Shown here: piece after piece, positions 60,669-64,000 of the stretch
Position numbering within the stretch: the stretch's first letter is position 1
Layout: every line of letters starts with the position of its first letter
Source of the DNA: CP2-2F sp034436355
GTDB lineage: Bacteria; Chloroflexota; Anaerolineae; Aggregatilineales; UBA2796
Direction: 5' to 3'
Length of the DNA: 64,000 nt
NCBI GenBank assembly: GCA_034436355.1
Contig: DAOTVQ010000029.1
Coordinates: 58,343-122,342 of the forward strand
Notes under the pieces: generated by a model
Database searches by the model: none
Told to the model about the DNA's origin: nothing
Seen by the model: only the letters and a program-made list of their open reading frames with translations
Made by a program: the position numbers and the translations under genes

Positions 60669-61610
60669 ATGCCTAACCCACGTGAAATTAAACGCCGCAT
60701 TCGTTCGGTGAAGAATATTCGGCAGATCACGATGGCGCTGGAGGCGGTCTCCGCCTCCAAAGTGCGGCGTGCCACTGCTCAGGCGCTTTCGGCACGTGCC
60801 TATGCCAACACCGCCATGCAAGTCCTCACCGATATTTCAAGCGCCAGCGGCTCGGTGACGGCGCTCCATCCCTTGCTGGCAAGCCGCGAGCGCATTGGCA
60901 ACGTCACCATTTGCCTGATCACCAGTGATCGCGGCTTGTCGGGTGCTTACAACGCCAACGTCATCCGTGTAGCGCGCCAGTTTGCCCAGCACCTTGAAAA
61001 GCCCGTGCGGTGGGTTGCCGTTGGGCGCAAAGGGCGCGATGCCTTAGTGCGCCTGCGCGAAACTGTTGAGGCAGAGTTCATCAACTTGCCCGCCTGGTGG
61101 ACGATTGACGCCATGCGTCCGATCCGCCAAGTGTTGGTGGAAGATTTTCTGAAAGGCTACTCGGATGAGGTCTATGTTGCCTACACCGAGTTCATTAATA
61201 CGCTGACGCAGAAACCGATGGTGCAGCGCTTGCTGCCCTTGGCATTTGATGAACAGAGCGCCCTCAGCCGCCCCGATTACCTCAAAATGATGGAAAAACC
61301 TGAGAGCAGCGTCTCGGACTATCTCTTCGAGCCAAGCGCCTCAGCCATCCTTGAGGAAATCGTGCCGAAGTTTGTCGAAAACATTCTGCTAGAGCTGATT
61401 TTGGAGAGCCAAGCCAGCGAACACAGCGCACGTATGGTCGCTATGCGAAATGCCTCAGATAACGCGAAAGCACTGGCTGATGACCTGAACCTGACCTATA
61501 ACAAGGCACGGCAGTCGGCAATCACAGCAGAAATTCTGGATATTGTGGGCGGTGTGGAAGCGCTGCGCGGGCAAGATCACGCTGCGGCAGCCGAAAAATC
61601 GGTTAGCTAA
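60669..61610 (+). CDS. atpG: F1Fo ATP synthase subunit gamma
   Basis: The 313-residue protein is the central rotor shaft of F1. It begins MPNPREIKRRIRSVKNIRQITMALEAVSASKV and ends in the conserved helix with MRNASDNAKALADDLNLTYNKARQSAITAEILDIVGG. ITSDRGLSGAYNANVI lies at about 92-107. ATG 60669 follows CGAGGTCGGA. An upstream ATG-like start at 60627 would overlap atpA and lacks support. Confidence 0.97.
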   Translation: MPNPREIKRRIRSVKNIRQITMALEAVSASKVRRATAQALSARAYANTAMQVLTDISSASGSVTALHPLLASRERIGNVTICLITSDRGLSGAYNANVIRVARQFAQHLEKPVRWVAVGRKGRDALVRLRETVEAEFINLPAWWTIDAMRPIRQVLVEDFLKGYSDEVYVAYTEFINTLTQKPMVQRLLPLAFDEQSALSRPDYLKMMEKPESSVSDYLFEPSASAILEEIVPKFVENILLELILESQASEHSARMVAMRNASDNAKALADDLNLTYNKARQSAITAEILDIVGGVEALRGQDHAAAAEKSVS

Positions 61611-61668
61611 CACCGCGTTAGCATCTAAGACGTACCTGATTCAAACAGACTAGGAAACAAAGGCACCT

Positions 61669-63093
<1,425 letters not shown>

Positions 63094-63151
63094 GCGCAGC
63101 GGCTGCCGTGCCAGATCGGTGCGGCAGCACACTTACGGAAAAGGATACAGT

Positions 63152-63622
63152 ATGCCAATTCGTGTAGACATTGTGACCCAAGAAGGTCCGCTGTTCAGCG
63201 AGCCTGAAGCTGATATCGTGGTGCTGCCCGGCTCGGAAGGCGAGATGGGCGTTTTGCCCGGTCATGCCGCGCTGCTGGCAACGCTTGGCTTTGGCGAACT
63301 GCGCGTGCGGAAGGGCAACGCGGAGGAGAGCTTCATCGTCTATGGCGGTGTGGTGGAAGTGCGCCCAGAGCGCGTGATTGTGCTGGCAGATACCGCTGAC
63401 TCGACCTTTGAACTGGACGCGAAAAAAGCGGAAGAGGCACGCGCCGCCGCCGAAAAGGTGATGCGTGAAGGGGTGCCGCCGGATAAGACCGCCGCCGTCA
63501 TCCAAGAACTGCGCCGCGCCAACTTGCAGGAAAACGTGATGCGCCGCGTGCGGAACCGTCCGCCAACCATCCGCATCCGCGAATCTGCCAACGGCAATGG
63601 TGACGGCAGCAAAAACAGCTAA
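63152..63622 (+). CDS. atpC: F1Fo ATP synthase subunit epsilon
   Basis: The 156-residue protein has the beta-sandwich (residues 1-85, with VVLPGSEGEMGVLPGHA) and a C-terminal helix pair rich in charged residues. It regulates ATP hydrolysis. ATG 63152 has AAAAGGATACAGT upstream. It is the last gene of the F1 operon. Confidence 0.95.
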   Translation: MPIRVDIVTQEGPLFSEPEADIVVLPGSEGEMGVLPGHAALLATLGFGELRVRKGNAEESFIVYGGVVEVRPERVIVLADTADSTFELDAKKAEEARAAAEKVMREGVPPDKTAAVIQELRRANLQENVMRRVRNRPPTIRIRESANGNGDGSKNS

Positions 63623-63642
63623 AAGCATCCCACACAGGCTTC

Positions 63643-63664
63643 GGGCGGCATTTTATACCCGCCC
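63643..63664 (+). terminator. Weak hairpin after atpC
   Basis: GGGCGG pairs with CCGCCC over ten bases, and a T-rich run (ATTTTTAAGG) begins seven bases later. The hairpin overlaps the leader of the Uma2 gene. Confidence 0.5.
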
Positions 63665-63687
63665 TGCCTAATTTTTAAGGAGGCACT

Positions 63688-64000
63688 ATGCTCTCACCCG
63701 TCAAAACGCTTTCGGCAGCCGAGTTTGATCAATTCGTCCACCTGCCTGAAAACGCCGAAAAACTGTTTGAATACATCGGTGGAGAGGTTGTTGAGGTGCC
63801 ATCTAATCCGCTTGCCTCAAAAATTTCGATCATTCTCGCCAGCGCGTTGCTGCATTTTGTAGCTGAACGCCAACTAGGGCATGTGACGGGTGAGGCGGGT
63901 GGCTACATGGTCTCTGGCGAGCGCTACGCGCCTGATGTCGCCTTCATCAGCAAGGCACGCCAAGAATCGCTTGCCACCGAAGGCTATAACCCAACACCGC
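63688..64000 (+). CDS. Uma2 family putative nuclease (3' end outside the window)
   Basis: ATG 63688 is preceded by AAGGAGGCAC, a strong ribosome site. The visible 104 residues have LFEYIGGEVVEVPSNP and a family-typical RYAPDVAFISKAR, so the N-terminal half of a Uma2 protein is clear. The catalytic EV-S-P segment lies beyond the window. Third copy of this family here. Confidence 0.85.
   Translation, partial: MLSPVKTLSAAEFDQFVHLPENAEKLFEYIGGEVVEVPSNPLASKISIILASALLHFVAERQLGHVTGEAGGYMVSGERYAPDVAFISKARQESLATEGYNPTP

Overview
The window looks like chromosomal DNA of a member of the Chloroflexota, probably an Anaerolineae-like lineage. This is an inference from gene content, not from a marker gene. 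The grounds are: two eukaryotic-type Ser/Thr kinases with Thr/Pro-rich linkers, three Uma2-family proteins, a Rieske / long cytochrome b / two-heme cytochrome c operon, an LCP protein, PPDK together with a large malic enzyme, and moderately GC-rich protein-coding DNA. No rRNA, tRNA, CRISPR array or transposase was seen.

Layout. 1-3965: end of a membrane protein, a HicB-like/Uma2/VOC group on the minus strand, and formate-THF ligase (fhs). 4120-5842: a small, poorly recognisable plus-strand unit with a good promoter, an excisionase-like HTH protein, several short ORFs and two clear intrinsic terminators; this is the least explained stretch. 5863-8489: a Ser/Thr kinase followed by a sigma factor. 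8700-16991: a sugar locus with a LacI repressor (promoter plus two palindromic operators), an ABC binding protein, two permeases, a GH3 beta-glycosidase and an exported GH8 Rex-like enzyme, pointing to xylo-oligosaccharide use. 17091-19652: an orphan regulator divergent from an LCP cell-envelope enzyme. 19774-30908: central metabolism (gnd, malic enzyme, tpiA, ppdK) with a second Ser/Thr kinase and an M50-like membrane protein that has lost its zinc motif. 31086-39531: plsY, a lipoprotein, proC, Uma2, an NSAR/OSBS enzyme with a GNAT partner and a short-chain epimerase, then a coupled phosphoribosyltransferase / radical SAM / methyltransferase cassette. 39511-42209: an M23 peptidase fused to a beta-propeller, and ilvE. 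42362-46159: the Rieske / cytochrome b / cytochrome c complex behind its own promoter. 46339-58689: PHP protein, aldehyde dehydrogenase, a WXG100-like protein with unusual repeats, GT2, ferrochelatase, a GH38-like protein without catalytic residues, zinc ribbon, OsmC, a C39-like peptidase with TPRs, and a histidine kinase with two receiver-only regulators. 59116-63622: an F1-only ATP synthase operon (atpA-atpG-atpD-atpC), then the start of a third Uma2 gene.

Together the genes describe a respiring heterotroph: oligosaccharides are imported and cleaved, carbon passes through the pentose phosphate and lower glycolytic steps, malate and pyruvate are interconverted with PEP, and quinol oxidation through the bc-type complex feeds the F1Fo ATP synthase. 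The most interesting unexplained items are the WXG100-like repeat protein (48799-49899), the compact short-ORF unit (4120-5842), the two families that have lost their catalytic residues (26539-27918 and 52066-53424), and the radical SAM cassette (37170-39531).
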